64,000 nt of DNA from Lachnospiraceae bacterium (GCA_009777715.1 WRLH01000003.1:1-64000); one strand, 5' to 3'; shown: positions 1 to 8,814, counted from the stretch's first letter. Made by a program: numbers and translations. Notes: generated from the sequence alone by a model not told the origin.

Positions 1-91
1 TGCTCCTCATTTGCGCATTTTATGATTTCTTGTCTCAAAGGGTAGTGCGTGGAAAATTTTTGCTCATTACATTGCAGTTACGGCTTACGAG

Positions 92-112
92 ATTGCGGAG
101 CAAGTCCGCAAT
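92..112. repeat. REP-like hairpin (ATTGCGG...CCGCAAT)
   Basis: A 21-base inverted repeat pairs ATTGCGG with CCGCAAT and is followed by GACA. The same hairpin type, usually followed by TGACG, recurs at 445, in arrays at 16960 and 26851, at 18712 and at 57452, always between genes. The role is unknown. It lies just before the first copy of the larger structured element. Confidence 0.7.
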
Positions 113-140
113 GACACGGACAGCTCTTCATCGTGCGATA

Positions 141-331
141 GAGAGTGCGATTCATAAGACCGACCCTTGAGAGACGTCGGCACTTAGGCGGCGTATTGTG
201 CGCCTTAGTGGCCGTTACGTCTCTCTCGGAGCGAAAGCGTGTCGGACGATGAATTGACACTCTCGAACGCGCGGAGTATTCTCGGAGCGAGAGCGGGTCG
301 GACGATGAATCGACAGCTCTCAAACGCGCGG
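141..331 (+). repeat. Structured repeat, copy 1, plus a duplicated right arm
   Basis: Positions 141-274 carry a full copy of the family described in the findings. It has the conserved CCCTTGAGA, a long stem (GAGAGACGT pairing with ACGTCTCTC), TCTCGGAGCG, the mini-hairpin GCGAAAGC, and a closing right arm. Positions 281-331 repeat only the right arm, from CTCGGAGCG to CGCGG, with the loop as GAGA. The apical stem differs completely from the copies at 27-41 kb but is still self-complementary. No gene was recognised in 1-493; the ORFs there fall inside this repeat. Confidence 0.8.
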
Positions 332-444
332 AAACAATTAAATACAGATATGGCATAAACTCCGCATTGCTATCCGCGCTTAAATCCTGTATACTCGGTC
401 AGAAGCTAATAAATTTAGTAAACTAAATTTAGTAAATTAAGAGA

Positions 445-466
445 ATTGCGGCTCGGTGGCCGCAAT
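445..466. repeat. REP-like hairpin
   Basis: A 22-base inverted repeat (ATTGCGG/CCGCAAT) followed by GACGG lies about 28 bases before the histidinol phosphatase gene. It is a single copy of the family also arrayed at 16960 and 26851. An AT-rich stretch with repeated TTTAGTAAA precedes it. Confidence 0.7.
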
Positions 467-493
467 GACGGACAATAATAAAGGAAAGAACAT

Positions 494-1312
494 ATGCCGA
501 TTACCGCTGATTACCATCTCCACTCTTCTTTTTCCGGCGATTCTAAGGCCGGAATAGAAGCAATGATTTTACGGGGAATTGAATTGGGGCTTAAAAAAAT
601 CTGCTTTACTGAACATCTTGATTTTGACTATCCGGTTAGCGAAAGTACGCCAAAAGATTACTTCGTTGTTAATACCGATTCGTATCTTTATGATTTAATC
701 CGCCTTAAAGAAAAATACGCGGAAAAAATCATTGTTAACTTTGGCATTGAGCTAGGGTTGCAGCCTCATCTTACAAAGGAAAATGCCCGCTATATCAAGG
801 CTTATGATTTCGATTTTGTCATTGCTTCATTGCATATCTGTAATGGAAAAGACCCTTATCTTCCGTCATCTTTTGAAGGCGTTGATGATAAAGTAAGATA
901 CCGGGAATATTTTGAGGCAACGCTTGCAAATATCCGCAAATTCACCAACTTTGATGTCTTTGGCCATCTTGATTATGTCGTCCGGTACGGAAAAAATAAG
1001 GATAAGGATTATAAGTACGATGATTACCGGGAAATTTTAGACGAAATATTGACTACACTAGTCAATGCGGATAAAGGAATCGAAATAAATACTGCGGCGT
1101 TAAGTTATGGGTTGCTGGAACTTAATCCTTGTACCGCGATTATTAAACGCTACCGCGAATTAGGCGGGGAAATCATCACCGTCGGCTCGGATGCCCATTC
1201 TTTAGCCAATATTGCCAGCGGTTTTGATACCGCTTCCGCCATCCTTAAGGAGTGCGGATTTAAATATTATGCTGTCTTTGACAAAAGGGCAGCAACGTTT
1301 GAGCGGCTGTAA
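494..1312 (+). CDS. hisJ: Histidinol-phosphatase, PHP family (HisJ-like)
   Basis: This 272-residue protein would remove phosphate from L-histidinol phosphate, the penultimate step of histidine synthesis, in the cytoplasm. The metal-binding motifs of PHP phosphoesterases appear in order: DYHLHSSFSGDS near residue 6, FTEHLDF near 39, ASLHICNGKDP near 111, FGHLDYV near 156 and GSDAHS near 231. The length matches HisJ/HisK. The start has AAAGGA eight bases upstream. No other his gene is nearby, so the pathway assignment rests on family alone; a different phosphate ester substrate is possible. It converges with mnmA, leaving only seven bases between the stops. Confidence 0.85.
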   Translation: MPITADYHLHSSFSGDSKAGIEAMILRGIELGLKKICFTEHLDFDYPVSESTPKDYFVVNTDSYLYDLIRLKEKYAEKIIVNFGIELGLQPHLTKENARYIKAYDFDFVIASLHICNGKDPYLPSSFEGVDDKVRYREYFEATLANIRKFTNFDVFGHLDYVVRYGKNKDKDYKYDDYREILDEILTTLVNADKGIEINTAALSYGLLELNPCTAIIKRYRELGGEIITVGSDAHSLANIASGFDTASAILKECGFKYYAVFDKRAATFERL

Positions 1313-1319
1313 AACCTCT

Positions 1320-2372
1320 TCACAAAATCGTCCCGCCCCCCAGAACATAATCACCATCATAAAAAACCACCGCCTGGCCGGGGGTAATTGCCCTGACCGG
1401 GTTTTCGAACGTGCAAAGTATTTCATCGGCCGATATTTGCTCAATCTTTGCCCTTTCGCCTTGATGGGCATAACGTACTTTGGCGGTGACGCTCCGCGGG
1501 GCGGGCAAATCTGCCATTCCCATGAAATTTAGGCGGTTGCATTTTAAAACCGAAGAAAAGACATCTTCACTCTCGCCGATCACCACTTCATTCTCAGCCG
1601 GGCGGATTTCCGTCACAAAAACATGGCGGCCCATCGCAAGGCCAAGGCCTTTTCTCTGTCCGATGGTATAATTGGCAATGCCTTTATGCGTTCCTAATAT
1701 TTCTCCGTCCTTTGTGACAAAGTTCCCCGGCTGGGGAATGGCAAAATTTGATGAGATTGCCTCCCGGTTGATAAAACCAAAATAATCATGGTCGGGAATA
1801 AAACAGATTTCTTGGCTGTCAGGCTTGCTGGCAACAGGGATTTTTTCCCGTTCAGCGATTTGCCGGACTTCATCTTTTGTGTACTCGCCAATCGGCATTA
1901 AAGCTTTCTTTAACTGTTCTTGGGTGAGGTTGTAAAGGGCATAGGTTTGGTCTTTGGCTGAAGATGCTGATTTCTTGAGGGTATAACGGCCGTGGTGGTT
2001 ACACACCTGTGCATAATGACCAGTTGCAATATGGTCAGCCCCAATATCTATGCAATGCTGTAAAAGTGAATGCCACTTGACATAACGGTTACAAACGGTG
2101 CAAGGATTTGGTGTCCGCCCCCGGAGATATTCCATGACAAAATAATCAACGACTTCTTTTTTAAATTCCGCTTGATAATCTAGGACTTCGTGAGGAATCT
2201 TAAGGGCGGCGGCAACTTTTTTGACATCATTAATTAAGGCTTCGCCACGCGGTTCTCCTTCTTCCCATGTCTGCATAGTCACGCCTTTTACATCGTAACC
2301 CTGCTCCTTAAGTAAAAAACAAGCAACGGAAGAATCCACGCCGCCTGACATTCCGACAACAACTTTTTTCAT
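1320..2372 (-). CDS. mnmA: tRNA-specific 2-thiouridylase MnmA
   Basis: MnmA places sulfur on the wobble uridine (s2U34) of Lys, Glu and Gln tRNAs, using ATP and a persulfide supplied by a cysteine desulfurase. The 350-residue protein starts with the PP-loop GMSGGVDSSVA, has the catalytic cysteine in NPCTVCNRYVKW near residue 90-97 and the second cysteine in SQEICFIPD near residue 190, and ends in the usual beta-barrel domain. It is the last gene of an iscS-iscU-mnmA operon, 28 bases after iscU, so its sulfur donor is encoded with it. Length and motifs are normal for the family. Confidence 0.97.
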   Translation of the reverse strand: MKKVVVGMSGGVDSSVACFLLKEQGYDVKGVTMQTWEEGEPRGEALINDVKKVAAALKIPHEVLDYQAEFKKEVVDYFVMEYLRGRTPNPCTVCNRYVKWHSLLQHCIDIGADHIATGHYAQVCNHHGRYTLKKSASSAKDQTYALYNLTQEQLKKALMPIGEYTKDEVRQIAEREKIPVASKPDSQEICFIPDHDYFGFINREAISSNFAIPQPGNFVTKDGEILGTHKGIANYTIGQRKGLGLAMGRHVFVTEIRPAENEVVIGESEDVFSSVLKCNRLNFMGMADLPAPRSVTAKVRYAHQGERAKIEQISADEILCTFENPVRAITPGQAVVFYDGDYVLGGGTIL

Positions 2373-2400
2373 GCGTACTCCAGTAGGACTTTAGTCATTT

Positions 2401-2814
2401 CTATTCTAAATCCGCTTTTGGTTTTTTAAGCCCCTCGATCTTGATATTATTTTTTTCGGCATAATCCCAAAGGGCTGCCCTGATTGCTTCTTCGGCCAGG
2501 AGCGAGCAATGGACTTTTTCTTCCGGGAGTCCATCAAGGGCTTCTAAGACTGCTTTATTGGTGACGAGCATTGCTTCATTAAGGGTTTTACCAATTACCA
2601 TTTCGGTGGCAACGCTGCTTGTCGCAATCGCCGCCCCGCAGCCAAAAGTTTTAAATTTGCAATCCTTGATAATTTGGTTTTCATCAATATCAAGATATAT
2701 CCGCATAATATCGCCGCATTTTGGATTCCCGACTGTGCCAAGCCCGGAAGCATTCAAAATCTCGCCGACGTTGCGGGGATTTTCAAAGTGGTCCATTACT
2801 TTATCTGTATACAT
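2401..2814 (-). CDS. iscU: Iron-sulfur cluster scaffold, IscU/NifU N-terminal type
   Basis: This 137-residue scaffold assembles Fe-S clusters on three cysteines, visible in NPKCGD, TFGCGAAIA and KVHCSLLAEEA. An acidic residue follows the first cysteine, as in other U-type scaffolds. It starts 21 bases after iscS behind a GGAGAGA site and precedes mnmA, the common Clostridial arrangement in which one desulfurase serves both cluster assembly and tRNA thiolation. No IscA, HscA/B or ferredoxin gene is present. It resembles NifU-type scaffolds of anaerobes more than SufU, because it lacks the SufU insertion. Confidence 0.95.
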   Translation of the reverse strand: MYTDKVMDHFENPRNVGEILNASGLGTVGNPKCGDIMRIYLDIDENQIIKDCKFKTFGCGAAIATSSVATEMVIGKTLNEAMLVTNKAVLEALDGLPEEKVHCSLLAEEAIRAALWDYAEKNNIKIEGLKKPKADLE

Positions 2815-2835
2815 TTCTCTCTCCTATCCAAACGC

Positions 2836-4020
2836 CTATTCATTTAAATTCTTGATAAAATCTTCATATAATGGGGACATATTGCGCAGTTTTTGAATTA
2901 TTTCTTTGAGCGTCATGACAATAATATCAGCTTCCGCATAGGTGTTTTCTTCGTTTAGCGTTAAACGCAGCGAACCATGGGCTATTTCGTGGGGCAAGCC
3001 GATGGCAAGCAAGACATGGGACGGGTCAAGCGAGCCGGAGGTACAGGCTGAACCGCTTGAGGCGGCAATCCCTTTAAGATCGAGCATAATTAAAAGTGCT
3101 TCCCCCTCGATGAACTGAAAGCTAAAATTTATGTTATTCGGCAAACGTTTAACCCGGTCGCCATTCAAACGGCAATAAGGTATTTCGGCCAAGATTTTTT
3201 CAAGCAGATAATCGCGCAGTTCGGTGACTTTCTTTGTCTTTTCCGGCAATTTTGCCATCGCGAGCTTAACCGCCGCCCCAAAGCCAACAATCCCGGGGAC
3301 GTTTAATGTCCCGGCACGGCGTTTTTTTTCTTGCGCCCCGCCGTGGATAAAAGGACCAAGCTTAAGCCCCTCGCGAAGGTAAAGTAAGCCAATTCCCTTG
3401 GGCCCATTAAGCTTGTGGGCACTGGCACTAAGCATATCAATATGGCATTCCTTGACATCAATCGGAATCTGCCCTAAGGCTTGGACCGCGTCAGTATGGA
3501 AAAGAATCCCTTTCTCTTTGGCAATTTCGCCGATTTCTTTAATCGGCTGGATCGTGCCGATTTCATTGTTGGCATAACAAACAGAAATCAAAATCGTCTC
3601 GGCCCGGATCGCCTTTTTGAGTTCATCAAGGCGGATAATCCCATTTTCATCAACCCCAATATATGAAACTTGATAACCTTTTCCGGCTAAATACTTTGCG
3701 GTATGCAAAATAGCATGGTGTTCAATTGTGGTTGTAATGATATGCTTGCCTTTCGCCCCATAAGCTTCACAAGCGCCTTTAAGCGCCCAGTTATCTGCTT
3801 CTGTGCCTCCGGCGGTAAAATAAATTTCGTTTTTTTCGGCGTTAATCGCTCCGGCAATTATTTCGCGGGCTTTCATCGTTGCTTGGCTGGCTTTTTGCCC
3901 CAAGCCGTAAATGCTGTTGGGATTACCATAATTTTCGGTAAAATATGGCAGCATTTCCGCTAATACTTCCGGTGCCATTTTTGTGGTGGCCGCATTATCT
4001 GCATAAATGACTTTGCTCAT
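2836..4020 (-). CDS. iscS: Cysteine desulfurase, NifS/IscS class
   Basis: This PLP enzyme (394 residues) converts cysteine to alanine and an enzyme persulfide for IscU and MnmA. The PLP lysine lies in SAHKLNGPKGIG near residue 203. The active-site cysteine lies in SSGSACTSGSLDPSHVL near residue 325, in the flexible loop typical of group I desulfurases. N-terminal YADNAATTKM is also typical. It heads the operon behind a consensus promoter that overlaps two direct repeats. The Rrf2-type repressor often found upstream is absent from the window. Confidence 0.97.
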   Translation of the reverse strand: MSKVIYADNAATTKMAPEVLAEMLPYFTENYGNPNSIYGLGQKASQATMKAREIIAGAINAEKNEIYFTAGGTEADNWALKGACEAYGAKGKHIITTTIEHHAILHTAKYLAGKGYQVSYIGVDENGIIRLDELKKAIRAETILISVCYANNEIGTIQPIKEIGEIAKEKGILFHTDAVQALGQIPIDVKECHIDMLSASAHKLNGPKGIGLLYLREGLKLGPFIHGGAQEKKRRAGTLNVPGIVGFGAAVKLAMAKLPEKTKKVTELRDYLLEKILAEIPYCRLNGDRVKRLPNNINFSFQFIEGEALLIMLDLKGIAASSGSACTSGSLDPSHVLLAIGLPHEIAHGSLRLTLNEENTYAEADIIVMTLKEIIQKLRNMSPLYEDFIKNLNE

Positions 4021-4136
4021 AAAAAATCTCCGCTTTTAAACTTTCAAAAATTACTTCTGCCAACTTAATAAGCTTGCTTCCATGAAGCTTGCTTTAATTT
4101 TAATTCCTACTATTCCAATATGAATGTAGGTAATTA

Positions 4137-4184
4137 TAATATACACCCATGGTTTTTTGCTGTCAAGGTAATATACACTCATGG
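4137..4184 (-). promoter_or_regulatory. Promoter of iscS-iscU-mnmA with paired direct repeats
   Basis: On the minus strand TTGACA (4161-4166) and TATATT (4138-4143) are separated by 17 bases. Two direct copies of CCATGRGTGTATATTA lie at 4169-4184 and 4137-4152, 32 bases apart. One sits just upstream of the -35 and the other covers the spacer and -10. Their placement suggests a regulator site; an Rrf2/IscR-type factor is a guess from operon content. A ~110-base leader follows, with GCAAGCTT repeats. Confidence 0.6.
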
Positions 4185-4303
4185 ATAGCGTTAAATTACT
4201 TTCAGAAATAAAGGTTTAGAGTTCCGCCTTGTGAAGTGATTAGATTTACTTCCAATTTTTTGTTATCTTCATTTTCAATCAAACCTCCAGAATATATGTG
4301 AGT

Positions 4304-5293
4304 TCATTTCCTTAATACACTTATACAATCAAGACTTGGAGTACCCCAATCAATAACTCTCTGTTCTACTACATCAAAACCGTGGTTTCGTGCAATAAAC
4401 GCAATGTCATTATGACTCACTGAAGCTCTGCCATGTTGATGATCATACCAGTTTTCACTCGTGTTATCACCAACTTCCGAATAATTTGAATGATGAATAA
4501 CAGCATACGCGCCACTAGATAAAATCCTGTAAAACTCCTTAAGGTAAAAATCCATCCACTTATAGTTAAAATGTACCATTGCATCCCATGAGTATAAAAA
4601 AGTGTGTGAATTATCTTTTATTTGCAAGCCATTCAACACTTTGTCTGAACGCTTGTTAATCACATAGTCAAAAGCACAGTCTTTAATATCTTTAAACCTA
4701 TCCGTGCAAAAGTCTATAGCAAAAGCGTTGACATCACAACATGTGATGCTCTTGGATATTTTTGAAAAAACGTATGCCATTCTGCCACGACCACAAGCAA
4801 AATCCAAGACCTTTTCTAGCTTTATGTCTCTATATTTCGACAAAATGGGTTCAAAAAAGACATCAAATTGACTCGCTGCATCACTTTCGGCACGCTCATA
4901 GTATTCATCCCATGCTGTACTGTTTTCTGGGTCAGGAGTTGCAAGAGTGTGAATTTCATATTCATAGTCGTAAACAACAACTTTTCGCACTATCTTCTCT
5001 TTTGATACGCCAAGATCGAGCAATGAATCATATATCTCATTATTGTATAGTGTCGATGCTATGATAATTTTATCGTACTCATACTCATTTATTCTTTGCG
5101 GATCGCACACTTCTAAGCCATTTTGCTGCTGTATCTGCTTAAAGCTCTTGTCAGCAAAACAAAGGCACTCACAATAATCCAACTGCTTTATTTGCTCGGC
5201 AAATGACTTTCCCACAGTCCCTGCGCCATAAATGATTATCTTCGAACTTTTGTCTATTGCCTCATAAGGGAAAAGGTAATATTTAATCTTCAT
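4304..5293 (-). CDS. Two-domain protein: Rossmann nucleotide-binding + SAM methyltransferase
   Basis: The 329-residue protein begins with a short Rossmann-like domain (IIIYGAGTVGKSF near residues 19-31), as in proteins of sugar or capsule biosynthesis that bind nucleotide cofactors. It continues as a class I methyltransferase with VLDFACGRGRMAYVF near residue 160 (SAM glycine loop) and CCDVNAFA (acidic residue for the ribose). The substrate cannot be read from sequence. The gene stands alone, and by eye it is richer in A+T than its neighbours, with a different codon choice, which suggests separate acquisition. A sugar or small-molecule methyltransferase is the most that can be inferred. Confidence 0.7.
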   Translation of the reverse strand: MKIKYYLFPYEAIDKSSKIIIYGAGTVGKSFAEQIKQLDYCECLCFADKSFKQIQQQNGLEVCDPQRINEYEYDKIIIASTLYNNEIYDSLLDLGVSKEKIVRKVVVYDYEYEIHTLATPDPENSTAWDEYYERAESDAASQFDVFFEPILSKYRDIKLEKVLDFACGRGRMAYVFSKISKSITCCDVNAFAIDFCTDRFKDIKDCAFDYVINKRSDKVLNGLQIKDNSHTFLYSWDAMVHFNYKWMDFYLKEFYRILSSGAYAVIHHSNYSEVGDNTSENWYDHQHGRASVSHNDIAFIARNHGFDVVEQRVIDWGTPSLDCISVLRK

Positions 5294-5525
5294 CGCAACT
5301 CATCTCCAATACATAACATAATATTCCATAATTATATAGGCATCTCCATAGATTTGTCAATAGAATCGCACCGCAGTAGGGTGAATGTCAGATAACTCAT
5401 AAATATACGTCATAGACACTCCACCATCACCCCCCGCAAGCGTTGGAATACCGCCTTTTGCCTCGTCTTTGGTAGTTGGCATCATTTTTCTTTGGTAGCC
5501 CATCTAGTGACTTTACAAGAAAAGC

Positions 5526-6908
5526 TCACTCAACCATCACTAATAACTCACGGCTTTCAAATACCATCTCTTCTGCTTCGACGACGACTTTAAGCACAAG
5601 CTCAATGCCTTGCGGCAGCTTATCAAGCGGTATTTCGATGATGATGTCTTTTCCGGGGTGGTAAACCGCGCCGTTCTTAACCAATAATTTATAGCCGTCA
5701 TGGTCTCTTAAGATAATTGGCAGTTCTATTTGTAAATCATTAACCGCATAAACATCCGGTGTGATGGCAAAAATGAGCAAAAAGGCACTCAAAATCCATA
5801 AGGTCTTTTTGTCAGTCAAGCAAATACTTTTCACTATTTTGACGGCACTAACTTTTCGTCTTAGCGCGAGCCGAAAATAAAGTCCGGCCAGAACCATTAA
5901 TGCCCCGGCGAAAAACCTAAGATTAAGCGGAAAACCTTCATTCCACCGCCAGATATCGCCTTGCTTAATAAAAACTTCCATGCCAAGACTTAAGCTTTCC
6001 CGGTAAATCAGATAAAGGCCGCTAAGCGAAAGCAAAAGTGGAAACATCTTAGCAATAAAGCTCTTTATTTTCGTCCCGATTGCAAAACTGCCCCAGTTAA
6101 ATAAATCTGTTTTTAATTGGTGGACATTTTGGTAACGCTGTTCCGGGTTTTTATTTAAGCACCGGGAGATAATCTTATTGCCCCTTTTACGTTTCTGCCC
6201 AGCGATTGCTTGCCCACTAGGCAACTTGCCATTTGGCACAACGCCACCAGGCACAGTGCCATTTGGCACAACGCCATTAGGCAACTTGCCTTTTGGCACA
6301 ACGCCCGTCAGGATAAAATAAAAAACCGCGCCGAGGCTATATATGTCACTGGCTTCATTATAAACACGGCCCTTAGCAAATAACTCCGGGGCGGTAAAGC
6401 CGGGCGTGCCTGATTTAACCGGATTTTTGGTTTCGCTATAAAGCGAAAAAGCTGTGCCGAAATCGACTAATTTTATCTCGTTTTCACTTTTGAGCATGAT
6501 GTTTTCGGGTTTCAAGTCACGGTAAATAAAGGGCGGATTAAATGAATGAAGATACTCAAAAACGGAAAGCAGTTTTTTCATCAGCAAAATTGCCTTTTTT
6601 CTCCCCAAAGGGCCATTTTCTTTGACATAATCAGCCAAGCTTATGCCCCGGACATATTCCATCGCCATATATTCACTTCCTGCTTCCGCAAAAAAATCAT
6701 AAACAATCGGTAAAGCTTCATGCTCCATCTGCTTTAAGATGTTTACCTCACTACGCAAGCTCCCGGTGATTGATTTTTGCGCCATGTTAAGCTTTTTTAT
6801 CGCAACCTCATATTGCAAATGACTGTCGTATGCCAAATAAACGCTTCCTGCGACGCCATGCCCAATTATGCTAATAATCTCATATCTGCTAACTAATGTC
6901 TTTTTCAT
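5526..6908 (-). CDS. Membrane serine/threonine protein kinase
   Basis: The 460-residue protein has an N-terminal eukaryotic-type kinase domain: glycine loop GHGVAGSVYLA near residue 16, lysine in VAIKKL, catalytic loop YRDLKPENIML (tyrosine replaces the usual histidine), metal-binding DFGTA, and GTPGFTAPE in the activation segment. A linker of repeated VPNG/LPNG units around residues 205-230 follows. Then come three hydrophobic stretches (near 290, 335 and 370) and a C-terminal domain of about 70 residues, probably outside the cell. There are no PASTA repeats, unlike PrkC. It lies 58 bases after a PP2C-like gene in the same direction. Its targets are unknown. Confidence 0.85.
   Translation of the reverse strand: MKKTLVSRYEIISIIGHGVAGSVYLAYDSHLQYEVAIKKLNMAQKSITGSLRSEVNILKQMEHEALPIVYDFFAEAGSEYMAMEYVRGISLADYVKENGPLGRKKAILLMKKLLSVFEYLHSFNPPFIYRDLKPENIMLKSENEIKLVDFGTAFSLYSETKNPVKSGTPGFTAPELFAKGRVYNEASDIYSLGAVFYFILTGVVPKGKLPNGVVPNGTVPGGVVPNGKLPSGQAIAGQKRKRGNKIISRCLNKNPEQRYQNVHQLKTDLFNWGSFAIGTKIKSFIAKMFPLLLSLSGLYLIYRESLSLGMEVFIKQGDIWRWNEGFPLNLRFFAGALMVLAGLYFRLALRRKVSAVKIVKSICLTDKKTLWILSAFLLIFAITPDVYAVNDLQIELPIILRDHDGYKLLVKNGAVYHPGKDIIIEIPLDKLPQGIELVLKVVVEAEEMVFESRELLVMVE
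6225..6305. repeat. In-frame minisatellite inside the kinase gene
   Basis: Short units such as GGCACAACGCC and GGCAACTTGCC recur about six times and encode the repeated (V/L)P(N)G linker of the kinase, between the catalytic domain and the membrane segments. The repeat keeps the reading frame. Length variation between strains would be expected. Confidence 0.7.
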
Positions 6909-6966
6909 GCTCTACCTCTTGGCTTAATTAAGTAAGGACTCAAACTAAGCAAGGAATTTCCCTCAC

Positions 6967-7722
6967 TTAGATAAACTTCAAATATATGGCTGCCTGTTTT
7001 TCCGCTGCCCCTTTTTGCTTGGCATGGTCCGCGATATCGCTAAGCCGTTTAGCGATCTGGCTCTCCCCAAGTAACGCTTTCGGCTTAAGGGCTTCATTTA
7101 TTTGCGATTTGCTTAACCGCTTTAAAAAACTGCTATCACAAAGAAGGAAACCATCTAAAGGCTTTATCTTTCCATAATGTATGGCGGGTGTAAAGGGGTT
7201 TCCAGCCAAGCAAAACTCAAGATCTTTCCCTAAATCTTTCCCAAGCCGTCCCGTCGGTTTATCTGGCCTAAATTGACCAGCTCGGTCAACGCGCCGATAA
7301 GGGAAAAAGCGTCGGAATTTATATGCTTCTGCTTCACCAAGTTGCAAAGTAATGTATTTTTTACGCCAGACAACAAGTAAAATCAATGATGCCCCCAGAT
7401 TTAAATTTTTATTATTTTTATTCTGACGGTAATGGATTAAATCAGCATGAATTTTCTTAAGGGCTTTCACTAAGTTTTTCTTAAGCCACCCCATTGATTT
7501 ATTTTTAATAATGACCAGCAAATAAAACTTCTCAAACCACTTTGCCATTTCTTCTGCGACATATCCGCTGGCAATTTCACCTTTGCTGTCTTTATCACCA
7601 GCCGAAACAAGGGCAAGCAAAAACGTGCCTTTTTTTGATTCTGCAATTTTTAGTAAAACTGAATTGTAATTGGCTTCATTATGTAAACCAGTCTGCCAAT
7701 ATACAGCTGAATGAATTTTCAT
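6967..7722 (-). CDS. PP2C-like protein with degenerate metal-binding motifs
   Basis: This 251-residue protein follows the PP2C phosphatase outline but has lost key residues. The opening (GLHNEANYNSVLL) resembles the RxxNED motif. SAGDKDSKGEIASGYVAEEM near residue 41 aligns with DGMGGHxxGexAS, but the DG metal ligand is absent. LLCDSSFLKRLSKSQI near 193 aligns with LLxSDG, again without DG. The C-terminal DN motif is missing. It is encoded directly before a membrane Ser/Thr kinase, so it may bind the kinase or its targets without catalysis. An unrelated fold is possible but less likely. Confidence 0.6.
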   Translation of the reverse strand: MKIHSAVYWQTGLHNEANYNSVLLKIAESKKGTFLLALVSAGDKDSKGEIASGYVAEEMAKWFEKFYLLVIIKNKSMGWLKKNLVKALKKIHADLIHYRQNKNNKNLNLGASLILLVVWRKKYITLQLGEAEAYKFRRFFPYRRVDRAGQFRPDKPTGRLGKDLGKDLEFCLAGNPFTPAIHYGKIKPLDGFLLCDSSFLKRLSKSQINEALKPKALLGESQIAKRLSDIADHAKQKGAAEKQAAIYLKFI

Positions 7723-7872
7723 GCCGACTTAGTCCTCTTGATTTTTCTTCGATTTACCATATAAAAGAATAATGAAATAGAATTTCCGATCTGGGATTGG
7801 CGGTAGATTTTCATTATAGCTAGTCTTTTTAGGATTGTCAAGTGGGAAATAGCCAAACCTATTAGCAAATTA

Positions 7873-7898
7873 GCAAAGCTACTAGCTTTGCTAGTAGC
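7873..7898 (-). terminator. Possible hairpin at the end of gpr
   Basis: AAGCTACTAG and CTAGTAGCTT face each other across a five-base loop and overlap the gpr stop codon. Only a weak T-rich tail follows on the minus strand, so termination is uncertain. Confidence 0.35.
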
Positions 7899-8814
7899 TT
7901 AGATTCAAGGCAATATTTATCGCATCGCAGACAATATGGCTAATTTGCTTTATCTCAAAATCAACGTCCTTGCCCGTCACGTACATATTCCTAAGTTCCC
8001 CAAGGCTATTAAGCATCTCCTCCCGGATTTCGATATGGTCGCCCACTTTGCCCTTAAGGGCCTTGTCAACCGCATCACCAACAATCGTTGCCGCGTCAAC
8101 AACGGTTGGAACACCAATTGCTATGACCGGGACGCCAAGGTTTTCTTCGGTCAGGGCATTGCGGTGATTTCCGACTCCTGAGCCGGGGTGGATTCCGGTG
8201 TCAGTAATTTGGATTGTCCGGTTTAAGCGTCTGGTTGAACGCGCAGCCAAAGCGTCAATGACGATGACGATATCCGGTTTCGTCTGGTCAATAATGCCTT
8301 GGGTTATTTCGGCCGCTTCCATTCCGGTTTTTGCCATCACGCCAGGGACAATCCCGCTGACAACATGGATTTCCTCGTTGCTAAAAGCAGCTTTGCCGTA
8401 TTCCCTCACCATATGCCGGGTAATAATAAGGTTGTCAACCACATTGGGACCTAGCGCGTCAGGGGTCACATCGCGGTTTCCCAGCCCAATCACAAGGATT
8501 GACTGCTCATGATTAAGACCGGGGATAATCTCGCGGATTTGCCCGGCCAGCTCCTGTGATATTTCCTTATGATAATTTTCATCAGGTTCAATCATCGCCG
8601 GAGCTTCCAAAGTAACATATGTTCCAATCGGCTTGCCCATCACTTTTGAGCCGTTTTTGGTCTCAATAACAACTTTGGTAACACGGACTTCACTTTTTTC
8701 ATCGTAAGTTTCAAAAATCTTAACGCCATGAAGACGTTCAGCGTCAACTTCGATATTTTCCCTTGCTTCCAATGCCAAGTCCGTCCTAACCCTGAAACTG
8801 TCCAAATTGCTCAT
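7891..8814 (-). CDS. gpr: Germination protease GPR (spore endopeptidase)
   Basis: GPR degrades the small acid-soluble proteins that coat spore DNA, when the spore germinates. The 307-residue protein has the family's N-terminal propeptide ending in VRTDLALE, which resembles the self-cleavage site. The core follows with GLGNRDVTPDALGP near residue 110, VIVIDALAARS near 181 and GVPVIAIGVPTVVD near 228. Its presence marks a spore former. It has a GGAGG site and shares a 188-base intergenic region with the divergent pgmB. No clear forespore (sigma-G) promoter was recognised. Confidence 0.95.
   Translation of the reverse strand: MSNLDSFRVRTDLALEARENIEVDAERLHGVKIFETYDEKSEVRVTKVVIETKNGSKVMGKPIGTYVTLEAPAMIEPDENYHKEISQELAGQIREIIPGLNHEQSILVIGLGNRDVTPDALGPNVVDNLIITRHMVREYGKAAFSNEEIHVVSGIVPGVMAKTGMEAAEITQGIIDQTKPDIVIVIDALAARSTRRLNRTIQITDTGIHPGSGVGNHRNALTEENLGVPVIAIGVPTVVDAATIVGDAVDKALKGKVGDHIEIREEMLNSLGELRNMYVTGKDVDFEIKQISHIVCDAINIALNLSY

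Noticed and set aside
141-331. Insertion sequence or transposase remnant
   Set aside because: No transposase-like frame in or near any copy; paired base changes in stems point to a fold, not to simple inverted ends.
78-356. 92-residue minus-strand frame at the window start
   Set aside because: It lies wholly within structured-repeat copy 1 and has no ribosome site.
2952-2967. LacI-type palindrome CGTTTAGCGTTAAACG inside iscS (and a similar one at 39404-39420 inside the racemase gene)
   Set aside because: Both lie in coding sequence for ordinary residues (RLTLNE, LTLNYF), far from promoters, and match only the core.
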